64,000 bases of DNA from Lachnospiraceae bacterium (GTDB taxonomy: Bacteria; Bacillota; Clostridia; Lachnospirales; Lachnospiraceae), in the NCBI GenBank assembly GCA_030526405.1, contig JAUNCZ010000001.1, forward strand, positions 1 to 64,000, in the 5' to 3' direction. Both the position numbers and the translations under genes were made by a program. This document shows positions 14,807-24,610 of this stretch, one piece after another (positions within the stretch are counted from its first letter, which is position 1; each line of letters starts with the position of its first letter). The notes under the pieces are model-generated. The model did not search any database. It saw only the letters and a program-made list of their open reading frames with translations, and had not been told where the DNA came from.

Positions 14807-17173
14807 TTACTCTGATAAAGACGGTGTCCAGTAACAATTGTTATAAATATCTGTGAACTTATATGTGATGTTTACTGGCCCGTCGTCCACATATACATTG
14901 CTGATTTCCATGCTGTCTGTCACGGTCATCTGCTGCCCCAGATAATAGCTGTCCAGATACTCTCCGTCATAGCTGTAATAGTCGCAGAGGAAATCCAGAG
15001 TATCTCCCTCCACCAGCTCCAGATCTGTTTTGGCAATGGTCTCGGTTTCTCCGTTCTGATAATCAGTGGAGGCGCCTGTGATATGACCATAGGGATCCTC
15101 CTGTGTGAATTCCAGCAGCAGTTTTACCCTGGTGCCGTTCAGCATAGCCGGAACATAGCCCTGGATGGAATAGTCCTCTCCGTTTTCCAGGGTGCCGGTA
15201 TAGTAGTAGGCCACAGGCTGTCCGTTGATGGCCAGCCAGGTTTTATCTGTTTCAGGGATCAGAGCTCCATTCTCATCAAAGTCATAGACATTGTCCAGAC
15301 CCAGATCCACAAAGCCCTCACCATCATCATAGAACATATTCAGGGCGATATCCGTTACCAGACTCCACTGCTCCTCTGGCAGCTCCAGAGTACCATCCTC
15401 ACTCCAGGTAAGAAGAGAGGCATCGAACTGATTCTCTGTGATATAGGCTGCTGTATCTTCCAGACTGAGACTTCTGCCGCTGAAAAGATCAGAACTGCTG
15501 CTCAGCAGTGCCTGAAGGAGCTGCAGGGTGGCATCGCCGCCTGCTGTTCCTCCGTTGCTTCCGCCAAGAAGGATATCAAAGGGATTTCCTGTATTTCCCA
15601 TGCTCTGAGCGACGCTCTGGGCAGGAATCTGAAGGGAAGCATAGGCCTTGATGCAGTTGCTGTATTCGTTCTCCAGCCCCAGAGCATTGTTGATCTGAAC
15701 GGCATTGCTTACAGTTCCCGGCTTCTTGTTTGGGAAGTAGATGGAAAGACCGTAGGCATTGCTGATATTGGAGGAGGTTCTGTTGTATTTTACAGCAGAC
15801 TGGATAGCAGCTGCCAGTGCTCTGGAGGATTCTGTATTGATGCGTCTGGCCAGATCGGTCAGATCCACCTGATCGATTCTGGAGGATGGAGAAAACTCCC
15901 TGGCACCCTGTCTTGCTGCTGCAATCTCCTTGTAGGAGTTGGACTGGAGCTTTTCAATGGTCTCATTGGAGAATTCCTTCAGCTTATCAGGAATGGATGC
16001 AGAGAGCTCAGCCAGATCCACAACGGAGAGGGTGGTCTGCTGTCCGCGGCATTTTCGACCGCATTCCTCAACAAAGGAATCCACGATGTTCTTTCCGATG
16101 GATACCGTATCCATAGAGGTGTTTTTGCCCAGAGCATTGAGCCATGGGGTGTAGTACCAGCCGATTCCGGGCTCTGTTTCCTCAGAGGCGATCATATAAT
16201 CTGCATAGGGATCCAGCATCAGTGCAGTTTCTGTGGTGGCCATCAGGCAGGCATCAAAACCGATAAAATCGAATTTCATGCCGGCATCCTTCAGGGCCTT
16301 GTTGATTCCTGTCAGGTTCATGGATCCTGAGGCAGGACGCTTCTCATCATAGCCATAGCCGGTGATGGAGCCGCCACCGTGATCCCAGAAGATCAGCTCA
16401 TTTCTGTTGGCAGGGAAGTTTTTACCGCAGTAGCGGATGAATTCTGTGAGGGTGGCGGGATCCGTCATGGCTTTGTCCCCCATATTGTCCTCCAGGCGCT
16501 CCAGCTTTCCGTTTCGTACACGGTAGATCTGATTGACCTTATTACTGATTCCCTGAATCTTCCAGCTTTTGCAGCCACCTGTATAGATGATGATATTGAT
16601 ATTGTCGCCAAAGGAAGCAGAAGTCATCTCCTGAATATCATTGCTGGCCATGCTGCTTCTGGATTCCAGATCTGTACCGCACATATAGATCATCACAGTA
16701 ACCTGATCCCTGTTGTTTCCCTTGATGGCTGTATATCTGTTTCTGATGCCATCCATGGTGGTGAGATCTGCCTCTGTGGCAGAGGACTGGACATGGGTCT
16801 CTGCCGGGATGGCATTCATGGCCATGGAAGGGGCTGTGGATGAATAGCCCATGCCGCCAAAGCCGGAGCTCTGCTGCTGGGGCTGCTGAATAGAGGATTC
16901 CTGCTGCTGTGCAGGAGCAGGATCACTGCCACCCAGCATGGACATGGCACCACCGCCTCCGCCTAATAAGAGCACCAGAAGTCCGATGATCATTGCCAGC
17001 GGACTTTTGCTGCCGCCACTTCTTTTGGGTCCGGAGCTGTCGCCGGCTCCTCCGCCGGAGGGGCGTGAACCGCTTCCCACCGGTCCGGTGCCCAGTCCAT
17101 TACCCCGGCGATGGACACCGGCGGACTGGCCGGTTACATGTTTTTCTCTGCTTCTTGGTCTGTTGTCAGCCAT
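14807..17173 (-). CDS. Clostripain-like (peptidase C11) secreted or anchored protein
   Basis: Cysteine peptidase-like protein of 788 residues. The start at 17173 is chosen because AGGGGGG lies five bases before it; the ATG 33 bp upstream has no such site. Residues 1-57 are Gly/Ser/Arg-rich and disordered, followed by one membrane helix (about 58-75), then a Gln/Ser-rich linker. The C11 domain (about 150-510) has the dyad His265 in DHGGG and Cys309 in FDACLM. The rest is a beta-rich C-terminal region of unknown role. Family members cleave after Arg or Lys. The signal-anchor topology suggests the catalytic part is outside the cell. Confidence 0.85.
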   Translation of the reverse strand: MADNRPRSREKHVTGQSAGVHRRGNGLGTGPVGSGSRPSGGGAGDSSGPKRSGGSKSPLAMIIGLLVLLLGGGGGAMSMLGGSDPAPAQQQESSIQQPQQQSSGFGGMGYSSTAPSMAMNAIPAETHVQSSATEADLTTMDGIRNRYTAIKGNNRDQVTVMIYMCGTDLESRSSMASNDIQEMTSASFGDNINIIIYTGGCKSWKIQGISNKVNQIYRVRNGKLERLEDNMGDKAMTDPATLTEFIRYCGKNFPANRNELIFWDHGGGSITGYGYDEKRPASGSMNLTGINKALKDAGMKFDFIGFDACLMATTETALMLDPYADYMIASEETEPGIGWYYTPWLNALGKNTSMDTVSIGKNIVDSFVEECGRKCRGQQTTLSVVDLAELSASIPDKLKEFSNETIEKLQSNSYKEIAAARQGAREFSPSSRIDQVDLTDLARRINTESSRALAAAIQSAVKYNRTSSNISNAYGLSIYFPNKKPGTVSNAVQINNALGLENEYSNCIKAYASLQIPAQSVAQSMGNTGNPFDILLGGSNGGTAGGDATLQLLQALLSSSSDLFSGRSLSLEDTAAYITENQFDASLLTWSEDGTLELPEEQWSLVTDIALNMFYDDGEGFVDLGLDNVYDFDENGALIPETDKTWLAINGQPVAYYYTGTLENGEDYSIQGYVPAMLNGTRVKLLLEFTQEDPYGHITGASTDYQNGETETIAKTDLELVEGDTLDFLCDYYSYDGEYLDSYYLGQQMTVTDSMEISNVYVDDGPVNITYKFTDIYNNCYWTPSLSE

Positions 17174-17211
17174 AATTTCCCCCCTGTTTGTTTTTTTATT
17201 CTGCAAGAGCG

Positions 17212-17230
17212 GAAGATTGCTCTTCCGCTC
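17212..17230. terminator. Hairpin between the mscS-like and C11 genes
   Basis: GAGCGGAAGA and TCTTCCGCTC form a 10-bp stem with a short loop between the two minus-strand genes. No T-tract follows on the minus strand, so termination is uncertain and it may be an RNA stabiliser. Confidence 0.4.
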
Positions 17231-17267
17231 CTGCTTATTTCTTTGATTGATTTTTCTGAAGGTTTGC

Positions 17268-18083
17268 TTACTTCATATGTACATCCAGCTGGTTGAAAGG
17301 TACAACAATGCCCTTTGCCTCAAATGCTGCCTGAGCCGCATCCAGCAGATTGTGATATACATCCCAGTAATCCTCTGTTTTACACCATGCACGAAGCACC
17401 ATCTTCACTCCGTTTCCTGCACCGTAATCGCTGACTCTGGCAAATGGTGCCGGATCAGTGAGGACAAGTTCCTCTTTATCGCAGATATCCAGCAGTGTTG
17501 CACGAACCAGAGAAGGATCGTTGCCTGCCACTGAGAAGGTCAGGTCCACACGGCGTGTTTCCTTTCGTGAGAAGTTCACGATGGTTCCGGTGGAAAGGGA
17601 ACTGTTTGGAAGATAGATGATCTTGTTATCCACAGTGGTGATCTGGGTATTGCAGATAAAGATGTTCTCAACGGTACCCTCATTTCCCATGGCGGAGATA
17701 TAGTCTCCGATGCTAAAAGGACGTGTGATCAGAAGCATTACGCCGCCGGCCAGATTGCTTAAGGTTCCGTTTACAGCAAGACCTACGCAGACACCTAAGG
17801 ATGCGATCACAGCAGAAAGTCCACTGGTATCAATTCCGAGATATCCTACCAGGCAGATCAGCACCAGTCCCTTCAGGGATACAGAGGCTGCATAGCCCAC
17901 GGTTCTTGTGATGGTGGTATCCAGGGATTTCTGTACCTCAAGGGTAGAGGTAAGCTTTTTACATACAGTATTGATCACTCTGAATGAGATAAGAAGAATG
18001 ACCGCTGCAATGATTACCTTGATTCCTGTGGAGGTGATCCAAGGAATGATCACGGATGAGAATAAGCTTGTAATCTCTGACAT
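17268..18083 (-). CDS. MscS-type small-conductance mechanosensitive channel
   Basis: Stretch-activated channel of 271 residues that releases solutes on hypo-osmotic shock. There are about three N-terminal membrane helices. The pore-lining TM3 reads GVCVGLAVNGTLSNLAGGVM and runs into LLITRPFSIGDYI, the most conserved MscS stretch. The beta and C-terminal domains follow. Length is near that of E. coli MscS (286 aa). It lies 41 bp after a MATE gene and may be cotranscribed with it. Confidence 0.92.
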   Translation of the reverse strand: MSEITSLFSSVIIPWITSTGIKVIIAAVILLISFRVINTVCKKLTSTLEVQKSLDTTITRTVGYAASVSLKGLVLICLVGYLGIDTSGLSAVIASLGVCVGLAVNGTLSNLAGGVMLLITRPFSIGDYISAMGNEGTVENIFICNTQITTVDNKIIYLPNSSLSTGTIVNFSRKETRRVDLTFSVAGNDPSLVRATLLDICDKEELVLTDPAPFARVSDYGAGNGVKMVLRAWCKTEDYWDVYHNLLDAAQAAFEAKGIVVPFNQLDVHMK

Positions 18084-18123
18084 ATTATTTCCTCCTGTCT
18101 GTAAAATATTTTATTGTCTGACA

Positions 18124-19479
18124 TTAATCATAAAGCATCCTTTTTGATTTAGCAAGTTTTCTGTTGTTGTGCAGATAGTAGAGCAGGCAGAGCAGGATGC
18201 CGAAACAGGTGGCCGCAGGAGCGGCAGCTCCCACTCCTGTCAGGGTGGCATCAGGCTGAATACTCATGATATAGGACAGTGGCAGACGGATCAGGAAGGA
18301 CTGGGCCAGACCCTGGATCATTACAAACAGGGACTGGGAATGTCCGTTGAAGTATCCCATAAAACTGAAAAGGATACAGGTTACCACTGCCTCCGGTGCA
18401 AAGCCCCTCAGGAATTCAAAGGCCCGGAGGATAACGGCAGCATCTCTGGTGAACAGAGCTGCTGTAAGATCGCCCCGGAAGAAGACAAGAAGTCCCACCA
18501 CAAGACCGATGGCAGAGCCAAAGCCCATTCCGCAGAACATGGCCTCTTTGGCACGGTCCTCCTTGCCGGCGCCCACATTCTGAGCCACCACAGCAGACAT
18601 GGACTGCATGATGGCAACAGGGATCAGCATGATAAAGGACTGGATCTTCTGGGCAATGCCGTAGCCGGAGGAGGCATCCAGTCCCAGCTTGTTGATGAAG
18701 GCACAGAGAGCCAGAAAAGTGAGATTTGTAAGAAAATCCTGGAAAGCCAGGGGAAGTCCCACTTTCAGAAATCGTTTTATCTCAGAAGAAAAGCGGATAT
18801 CCTTAAGGGTGATGGTAAAACCAAGATCCTTTTTACAGATCAGGTACAGGGATAACAGAACGCTGACGGCCTGGGCTCCCACAGTGGCGATGGCAGCACC
18901 TGCCACATTCATATGAAGTCCAGCCACCAGCACCAGATCTCCGATGACATTTACCACGCAGGCAATGGCAACAAAGACCAGGGGCATCTTGGAATCTCCC
19001 AGACCACGGAAAATACTGCTGATAAAGTTATAAAATACGATAAATACATAGCCCACGGCGCAGATACGGATATAGAGTACCGTCAGCTCCAGAGCCTCCG
19101 CTGGAGTCTGCATGATCACTGCCAGCTGTCTTGCAAACACAAGCAGCAGCAGAGTCATCACCAGTGCCACAGTAAGGAAGAAGCTCACGGCACTGCCGAT
19201 GAGTCTGCCCAGTTTTTCCGGTTTGTTTTCACCCAGATACATACCCATCACAACGGTGACACCGGTGGTAAGGGCACTGATGGTGAAGGTGACCATGTTC
19301 ATGATATTGCTGCCGGTGGTGACACCGGAGATGCCTTCCGTGGTTCCAAACTGTCCCACGATGAGAAGATCCACAGCACTGTACATGGCCTGCATGATCA
19401 GGGCGAACAGGATCGGGATCATAAAGCCAAGAAGCTTCTTTGGAACACTGCCAGTAGTAAAATTTTGTCTGTCGTTCAT
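18124..19479 (-). CDS. MATE family efflux transporter (second copy)
   Basis: A 451-residue polytopic protein of the MATE family. The N-terminal half contains MQAMYSAVDLLIVGQFGTTE and the second half ALCAFINKLGLDASSGYGIA, matching the DinF/NorM-like pattern. The sequence is clearly different from the MATE protein at 12236, so this is not a recent duplicate. The substrate is unknown. It is divergently oriented from the flavoprotein gene at 19740. Confidence 0.88.
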   Translation of the reverse strand: MNDRQNFTTGSVPKKLLGFMIPILFALIMQAMYSAVDLLIVGQFGTTEGISGVTTGSNIMNMVTFTISALTTGVTVVMGMYLGENKPEKLGRLIGSAVSFFLTVALVMTLLLLVFARQLAVIMQTPAEALELTVLYIRICAVGYVFIVFYNFISSIFRGLGDSKMPLVFVAIACVVNVIGDLVLVAGLHMNVAGAAIATVGAQAVSVLLSLYLICKKDLGFTITLKDIRFSSEIKRFLKVGLPLAFQDFLTNLTFLALCAFINKLGLDASSGYGIAQKIQSFIMLIPVAIMQSMSAVVAQNVGAGKEDRAKEAMFCGMGFGSAIGLVVGLLVFFRGDLTAALFTRDAAVILRAFEFLRGFAPEAVVTCILFSFMGYFNGHSQSLFVMIQGLAQSFLIRLPLSYIMSIQPDATLTGVGAAAPAATCFGILLCLLYYLHNNRKLAKSKRMLYD

Positions 19480-19647
19480 ATTGTCCTCCTTAAAATACTA
19501 AAACGGATCGTTGCAATCCGCCTCGATGCTTGCTCATGAACCACTGTTGTCTCCGGCTGCTCACCGGCAATGGTCCGAACTAAGGAAAGTATACCAGACA
19601 ATGGGAAAAATGCATGTGGAAAAATAGAGGGATTCGCAAGGTGAGAG

Positions 19648-19677
19648 TTGTACAATTTGCAAAAAATACAGTATACT
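19648..19677 (+). promoter_or_regulatory. Promoter of the flavoprotein gene
   Basis: TTGTAC (19648-19653), an 18-bp spacer and TATACT (19672-19677), 63 bp before the start codon. Confidence 0.55.
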
Positions 19678-19739
19678 GAATAAGGAGAGAGAAGAGTGTC
19701 TGACAACTGGGAGGATACTGATATCAGGAGGAAATAAAG

Positions 19740-20375
19740 ATGAAGATTGTAGCAATCAACGGAAGTCCAAGAAAGGACGGAAATCTTACACAGGTGCTTG
19801 AGGTGGTGAGAAAGGAAGTGGAAGCTGCAGGAGTGGAATTTGAAGTGCTGCAGCCGGGAGCAAAGGTGCATCCATGTCTTGCCTGTTATAAATGTCTGGA
19901 TAACGGAGATTTCCAGTGTGTGCAGAAGGACGATGGGGTAAATGATATCATCAAAGCCTGCATCGAGGCGGATGGAATCCTTCTTACCAGTCCGGTTTAC
20001 CATGGAGGAATCGCAGGTGGAATGAAGTGTGTGCTGGACCGTCTTTCACTGGCAGCAGCCTGCGGAGAAAATCAGCTGCATCATAAGGTGGGAGGCGCCC
20101 TCTGTACATTAAGAAGAAGCGGAGGACACAGCACCTATCATCAGCTGCTGAGCATTATGGACGCTTTTGAGATGGTGGTGGTTACCTCTGATTACTGGGG
20201 AGCAGTTCATGGTGCGGATCCAGGAGAAGCAGAGCAGGATCTGGAGGGTATGGAAGTGGCTGCAAAGCTGGGAAGAAATATGGCCTGGATGGTGAAAACC
20301 CTGAATTATGCAAAAGAGGCTGTTCCTGTTCCTGAGACTGGACACAGAACCATGTATAACTATATCAGAGAGTAA
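19740..20375 (+). CDS. NADPH-dependent FMN reductase / iron-sulfur flavoprotein-like
   Basis: A 211-residue flavodoxin-fold protein. The FMN phosphate loop is GSPRKDGNL, and TSPVYHGGI is the second flavin contact. Between them, from about residue 46, are cysteines spaced C-x2-C-x2-C-x7-C (starting CLACYKC), which fits the compact 4Fe-4S motif of iron-sulfur flavoproteins. It likely passes electrons between ferredoxin or NAD(P)H and another acceptor, which is unknown. It has a good GGAGG site and its own promoter. Repeat A1 begins 65 bp after the stop codon. Confidence 0.82.
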   Translation: MKIVAINGSPRKDGNLTQVLEVVRKEVEAAGVEFEVLQPGAKVHPCLACYKCLDNGDFQCVQKDDGVNDIIKACIEADGILLTSPVYHGGIAGGMKCVLDRLSLAAACGENQLHHKVGGALCTLRRSGGHSTYHQLLSIMDAFEMVVVTSDYWGAVHGADPGEAEQDLEGMEVAAKLGRNMAWMVKTLNYAKEAVPVPETGHRTMYNYIRE

Positions 20376-20439
20376 GAAGTGAGGCTGCCTGGTGGATATC
20401 TGCGGAAGCAGACCGAAGCAGGCACAGCTCTTAAGGCGA

Positions 20440-20624
20440 TTCAAGTCTACGCTTGCGGAGACTTGGCGCGCGATTCTGGTCAGCTTTAGCTGACATCTTC
20501 CTATCAGAATCGCTGCGCATCCTCGCGGAGCGTTTTATCTCAGTCGGAGATTGGACTCCCACTGAGACTAATTTGTCAGTGCTCACCACCTGTAGAGGTG
20601 GGAGTCTTCTCCACTGAGATAAAA
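20440..20624 (+). repeat. Repeat A, copy 1 (palindrome-rich, about 184 bp)
   Basis: Nearly identical (about nine differences) to the reverse complement of 50708-50891. It is almost entirely foldable. Hairpin 1 is AAGTCTaCGC/GCGgAGACTT. Hairpin 2 is GATTCTG...CAGAATC around GTCAGC-TTTA-GCTGAC. Hairpin 3 is CGCTGCGC/GCGGAGCG. A long terminal hairpin runs from TTTTATCTCAGT (20533-20544) to ACTGAGATAAAA (20613-20624), containing GACTCCCAC/GTGGGAGTC and CACCT/AGGTG. It contains no coding frame. It may be a non-autonomous mobile element or a structured RNA. Confidence 0.85.
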
Positions 20625-20650
20625 AAGCAGCAGTATGTTGCTGAACAGGC

Positions 20651-20681
20651 CAGGGGCCCCGGAATGATTCCGGGGCCCCTG
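20651..20681. terminator. Very GC-rich perfect hairpin downstream of the GH94 gene
   Basis: CAGGGGCCCCGGAAT (20651-20665) and ATTCCGGGGCCCCTG (20667-20681) form a perfect 15-bp stem with a one-base nominal loop. The T content is modest (TTCTT on the plus strand). It lies between converging transcription from 19740 and 23162 and probably works as a bidirectional transcription barrier. Confidence 0.6.
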
Positions 20682-20726
20682 TTCTTAATATAAGGAAGAT
20701 TAGTAGAAAAAGATTTCTATCAGGGA

Positions 20727-23162
20727 TTACCCCATGATAATTTCAACAGTTACAGTGCTTCCCTCCGGGAATACAGGGATTACATTGCCCTGGATCTCTT
20801 CTCCGTTTACTTTAAAGGAAGCGATACCAGCCTGATTTCCGGCACTGTGATCCACGGAAATCAGATATTTTGCACCTCTGTAGAGACGCTCGGCCTGAAA
20901 GCCCTTCATATCAGATGGGAGACAAGGATTTACCTGGAGACCATCCAGTGTGGGAACGATTCCAAGAATACCCTGGGAAATGCTCAGGAAGGTCCAGGCT
21001 GCTGTTCCTGTAAGCCAGCTGTTTTTTGCCTCGCCGTGGGTTGGTGCATCCTTGCCGGCGATCATCTGGGAGTATACATAAGGCTCTGTTCTGTGGATCT
21101 CGCTGATCTCCTCCAGATAAGCCGGGCAGATCTTCCTGTACAGTTCGAAGGCACGGTCTCCGTGACCCAGAACAGTCTCAGCCACGGTGATCCATGGATT
21201 GTTATGGCAGAAGATACCGGCATTTTCTTTGTATCCAGGTGGGTAGCTGCTGATCTCGCCAAGATTCAGATAGTATTTCCGATAAGCTGGCTGCTGCAGC
21301 ATGACACCGTATTTTGTATCCAGATGTTTTGCAACGCTCTCCAGGGCTTTTGCAGCTTCTCCTGTCTCTTTTCCGATTCCTGCCATTACGCACATACCCT
21401 GTGGCTCGATAAAGATCTTGCCCTCTTCACATACATGACTTCCGATTGGCTCACTGAAGGCATCGAAGGCACGGATGAACCATTCTCCATCCCAGCCTGC
21501 ATCCAGAACAGTGGCTTCCATCTCTTTCACCAGTGCATCGGCAGTGGATGCTTCCTCCTCCAGGCCTTTTTTGCGCAGGATACGGCTCCATGCAGGACCA
21601 TATTTGCAGAACATACCTGCAATAAATACACTCTCTGCCACAGGACCTTCACTTGGTCCGAAGGTCTGGAAGCTCTCGCCCGGCTGGTCAGAGAAACAGT
21701 TCAGGTTCAGGCAGTCATTCCAGTCAGCACGGCCGATGAGAGGCAGCTTGTGTGGTCCCAGATGGGTAGCTGTAAAGTTGAAGCTTCTGCGAAGATGCTC
21801 CAGCAGTGGCTGTGCCAGTTTTTCATCATTATCGAAAGGCACCATCTCATCCAGAATGGTGTAATCTCCGGTCTCACGGAGATAAGCATCCACGCCGGCA
21901 ATGAGCCACAGCGGATCATCGTTAAAACCGCTTCCAACAGCAAGATTTCCTCTCTTTGTAAGAGGCTGGTACTGATGGTAGGCACTTCCGTCCGGGAACT
22001 GTGTTGCTGCGATATCCAGAATTCGCTCCCTTGCTCGCTCCGGAATAATATGTACAAAGCCAAGGAGATCCTGGCAGCTGTCACGGAAGCCCATGCCCCG
22101 GCCCATGCCACTCTCATAGTAGCTGGCGCTTCGGCTCATGTTAAAGGTTACCATACACTGGTACTGGTTCCAGATATTGACCATACGGTTCATCTTCTCG
22201 TCGGCACTGTCCACCCTCAGGTGAGACAGAAGCTCATCCCAGTAAGCACGAAGCTGATCCAGGGCGGCAGTTACCTGCTGGTCGGAGGAGAAACGGCTGA
22301 TCAGTGCTTTTGCCTTCTCTTTATTAATGACAGAAGGAGCTGCCCATTTGTTCTCTCTTTCATTCTCAACATAGCCAAGACCGAACAGTACGGTATAGCT
22401 GCTGCCCGGCTCCAGAGTGATGTGGATCTGGTGGGCACCGATAGGCTGCCAGCCATGGGCTACGGAGTTTGTGCAGGCACCATTAGCCACTGCATCCGGC
22501 ATGGATACGCCGCTGTAAGGTCCCATAAATGCCTCTCTGCTGGTGTCAAAGCCTGTAATCTCTTTATTACACCAGAATACAGCGTAGTGGTCGCGGCGCT
22601 CTCTGTACTCTGTTTTATGGTAGATTTCATTGCCCTCCACCTCTACTTCACCGATGGAATAGTTTCTCTGGAAGTTGGTGGAATCGTCGTTGGCATCCCA
22701 GAGACACCACTCGATATAGCTGAAGATGTCCAGCTCTTTCTTTTCAGAAGAGTGGTTGGTCAGGGTCAGATGGTTGATCAGGGCATCCTCTCCTCTTGGA
22801 ACGAAGAGAGTCTGAACTGCCTTCACCTGATTCCTGCTTCCGTTCAGAGTGGTATAACCCATTCCGTGATGGCAGCTGTAGCTGTCCAGCTGTGTTTTCA
22901 CCGGCAGCCATCCGGGGTTCCATACGGTGTCCCCATCCTTGATATAGAGGCGGAAGCCTTCCTGATCCAGGGGATTGTTGTTATAGCGATAACGTGTAAG
23001 TCGGCGAAGGCGTGCATCTCTGTAGAAAGAATAGCCCCCTGCTGTTCCGGAAACCAGGGTGAAAAAGTTGTCACTTCCTAAATAATTGATCCAGGGAAGA
23101 GGGGTGCGAGGGGATGTGATCACGTACTCCCGCATATTGTCATCAAAATATCCGAATTTCAT
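20727..23162 (-). CDS. Cellobiose phosphorylase (glycoside hydrolase family 94)
   Basis: Splits cellobiose with phosphate into glucose-1-phosphate and glucose, saving ATP. It is cytoplasmic, with no signal peptide. The 811 residues match the usual length of cellobiose phosphorylases. The family core [14 protein letters not shown], the sugar-binding [15 protein letters not shown] and the catalytic [10 protein letters not shown] (general-acid Asp about 480) are all present. Chitobiose phosphorylase or another GH94 specificity is possible but less likely. It is divergent from a LacI-type regulator and sugar importer. The shared region carries LacI-like operators. Its glucose-1-phosphate could supply GlgC/GlgD encoded at 28-30 kb. 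Confidence 0.92.
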   Translation of the reverse strand: MKFGYFDDNMREYVITSPRTPLPWINYLGSDNFFTLVSGTAGGYSFYRDARLRRLTRYRYNNNPLDQEGFRLYIKDGDTVWNPGWLPVKTQLDSYSCHHGMGYTTLNGSRNQVKAVQTLFVPRGEDALINHLTLTNHSSEKKELDIFSYIEWCLWDANDDSTNFQRNYSIGEVEVEGNEIYHKTEYRERRDHYAVFWCNKEITGFDTSREAFMGPYSGVSMPDAVANGACTNSVAHGWQPIGAHQIHITLEPGSSYTVLFGLGYVENERENKWAAPSVINKEKAKALISRFSSDQQVTAALDQLRAYWDELLSHLRVDSADEKMNRMVNIWNQYQCMVTFNMSRSASYYESGMGRGMGFRDSCQDLLGFVHIIPERARERILDIAATQFPDGSAYHQYQPLTKRGNLAVGSGFNDDPLWLIAGVDAYLRETGDYTILDEMVPFDNDEKLAQPLLEHLRRSFNFTATHLGPHKLPLIGRADWNDCLNLNCFSDQPGESFQTFGPSEGPVAESVFIAGMFCKYGPAWSRILRKKGLEEEASTADALVKEMEATVLDAGWDGEWFIRAFDAFSEPIGSHVCEEGKIFIEPQGMCVMAGIGKETGEAAKALESVAKHLDTKYGVMLQQPAYRKYYLNLGEISSYPPGYKENAGIFCHNNPWITVAETVLGHGDRAFELYRKICPAYLEEISEIHRTEPYVYSQMIAGKDAPTHGEAKNSWLTGTAAWTFLSISQGILGIVPTLDGLQVNPCLPSDMKGFQAERLYRGAKYLISVDHSAGNQAGIASFKVNGEEIQGNVIPVFPEGSTVTVEIIMG

Positions 23163-23248
23163 AGTTCTGTACTCCTTTCATGGAATGATCATTTTTCTGA
23201 AACAAAGTGCGTAACGAAGTGATGCTCCGAGGGTACGCAAAATATCTA

Positions 23249-23262
23249 CTCAAACGATTAAG
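23249..23262. promoter_or_regulatory. LacI-type operator near the GH94 gene
   Basis: CTCAAACGATTAAG, a 14-bp CG-centred palindrome (CTnAA-nCGn-TTnAG) of the kind bound by LacI/GalR proteins. It lies 87 bp upstream of the GH94 start and would place phosphorylase under the adjacent regulator. Confidence 0.55.
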
Positions 23263-23436
23263 AAATTCTTCTTCGAACATATCCTATATAGTAGAAAAAA
23301 TCAATAGAAACATGAAAAAAAAGGGAAATAATTGTTGGTTATCCGATGTGAACCGGGAAAATAAACATTTTATACGAGAAAAAATTAGAAACAATAAACA
23401 AAAATGGTGAAAATATGTAAAATTTCGGATTTTCTA

Positions 23437-23465
23437 TTGATTTTTTAGTCAATATGCGATATACC
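23437..23465 (+). promoter_or_regulatory. Promoter of the LacI-type regulator and importer operon
   Basis: TTGATT (23437-23442), a 17-bp spacer and TATACC (23460-23465), directly abutting the palindrome at 23466-23490. Confidence 0.6.
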
Positions 23466-23490
23466 TTACTTAACGAATACGATTAAGTAA
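23466..23490. promoter_or_regulatory. Autoregulatory operator of the LacI-type gene
   Basis: Perfect 8-bp arms TTACTTAA / TTAAGTAA separated by 9 bp. It is placed immediately after the -10 box, so a bound repressor would block initiation. Its right half contains CGATTAAG, shared with the operator at 23249. Confidence 0.6.
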
Positions 23491-23511
23491 ATGCAACGGA
23501 GGAAAAAATAC

Positions 23512-24537
23512 ATGGTTTCAATGAAAGACATAGCCCTTCGCTGCAACGTATCTGTTGCCACTGTCAGCAAGGCGCTGAGCGGAAGAAAAGATATCGGTGA
23601 GGATACCAGACAACGGATTTGCAAAATGGCTGATGAGATGGGGTATCTGTCCAATGCAGCAGCCAGAGCATTGAAAACAAATCGTACTTACAATATCGGA
23701 GTACTGTTTGTGGACGAACAGCTCAGTGGTCTTACTCATGATTATTTTTCTGCTATTCTACAGAGCTTTAAGGTGGAAGCTGAGAAGAGAGGGTATTCTA
23801 TCACATTTATCAATCGCTATGTGGGAACCAGAAAGACAACCTATCTGCAGCATTGTCAGTACAGGGGGCTGGATGGTGTGCTGATCGCCAGTGCGGATTT
23901 TGGGGATCCGGAGGTGCTGGAGTTGGCGGAAAGTCAGATTCCCCTTGTGACTATCGATCATATCTATAACAATCACACCGCAATCATGTCAAATAATGTG
24001 GCGGGTATGAGTGAGCTGGTTCGGTATGTTTACGAAAAGGGACACAGAAGACTGGGAATGATCCACGGCGAGATGACCAATGTTACCAAGAATCGAGTAA
24101 CCAGCTTTCACAGAACCTGCAAGGAGTTGGGAATGGATGTTTCAGATGAATACATTGTCAGCAGTCGCTATCATGATCCCATCGCCTGTGCAGAGGCTAC
24201 GGAAAAACTGCTCCAGCTGCAGGAACCGCCTACCTGTATCTTCTTCTCAGATGATTTCAGCGGCATGGGTGGTCTGGATGTGATTCGTAAGAAGGGTCTG
24301 AGGATTCCGGAGGATATTTCTGTTGTAGGATACGATGGAATCTATCTTTCACAGGCAATCACTCCGCATCTGACAACCTGCTGGCAGGACACTACCACGC
24401 TGGGAGCTCTTTCAGCTGAACATCTGATCCGGGCCATTGAGGAGCCAAAGACAACCGTCCCTGAGCAGATCATGGTTTCAGGAAGAATCCTGGAGGGAGA
24501 CAGTGTAATGGATCTGAATGCAGTGGAGAACAATTAA
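23512..24537 (+). CDS. LacI family transcriptional regulator
   Basis: DNA-binding sugar-responsive regulator of 341 residues. The start at 23512 follows ACGGAGG by nine bases; the ATG at 23491 lies before that site. The helix-turn-helix reads SMKDIALRCNVSVATVSKAL, the hinge is NAAARALKTNRT, and a periplasmic-binding-protein-like effector domain follows from about residue 57. It is divergent from cellobiose phosphorylase and 73 bp ahead of a sugar ABC importer. It most likely controls both, responding to cellobiose or a related sugar (inferred). Confidence 0.92.
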   Translation: MVSMKDIALRCNVSVATVSKALSGRKDIGEDTRQRICKMADEMGYLSNAAARALKTNRTYNIGVLFVDEQLSGLTHDYFSAILQSFKVEAEKRGYSITFINRYVGTRKTTYLQHCQYRGLDGVLIASADFGDPEVLELAESQIPLVTIDHIYNNHTAIMSNNVAGMSELVRYVYEKGHRRLGMIHGEMTNVTKNRVTSFHRTCKELGMDVSDEYIVSSRYHDPIACAEATEKLLQLQEPPTCIFFSDDFSGMGGLDVIRKKGLRIPEDISVVGYDGIYLSQAITPHLTTCWQDTTTLGALSAEHLIRAIEEPKTTVPEQIMVSGRILEGDSVMDLNAVENN

Positions 24538-24610
24538 CACGGAATCGTTTATCTGCGGAAGGCAGTTGAACAAAAAGGAAAAAAGAAGGAAAAAATGGAG
24601 GAAAACACGT

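Larger units (their letters stand above)
23163..23511. other. Divergent regulatory region between GH94 and LacI-type genes
   Basis: A 349-bp AT-rich gap without a credible gene. It holds the lacI promoter and two LacI-type palindromes. A clear promoter for the GH94 gene on the minus strand was not found. Confidence 0.6.

Noticed and set aside
12236..19479. Recent duplication of the two MATE genes
   Set aside because: The proteins at 12236 and 18124 differ throughout, including the N-terminal halves, so they are old paralogues.
20847..23081. A 744-codon open frame on the plus strand opposite the GH94 gene
   Set aside because: The minus-strand frame has all cellobiose phosphorylase motifs. 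The plus frame has no ribosome site or domain.
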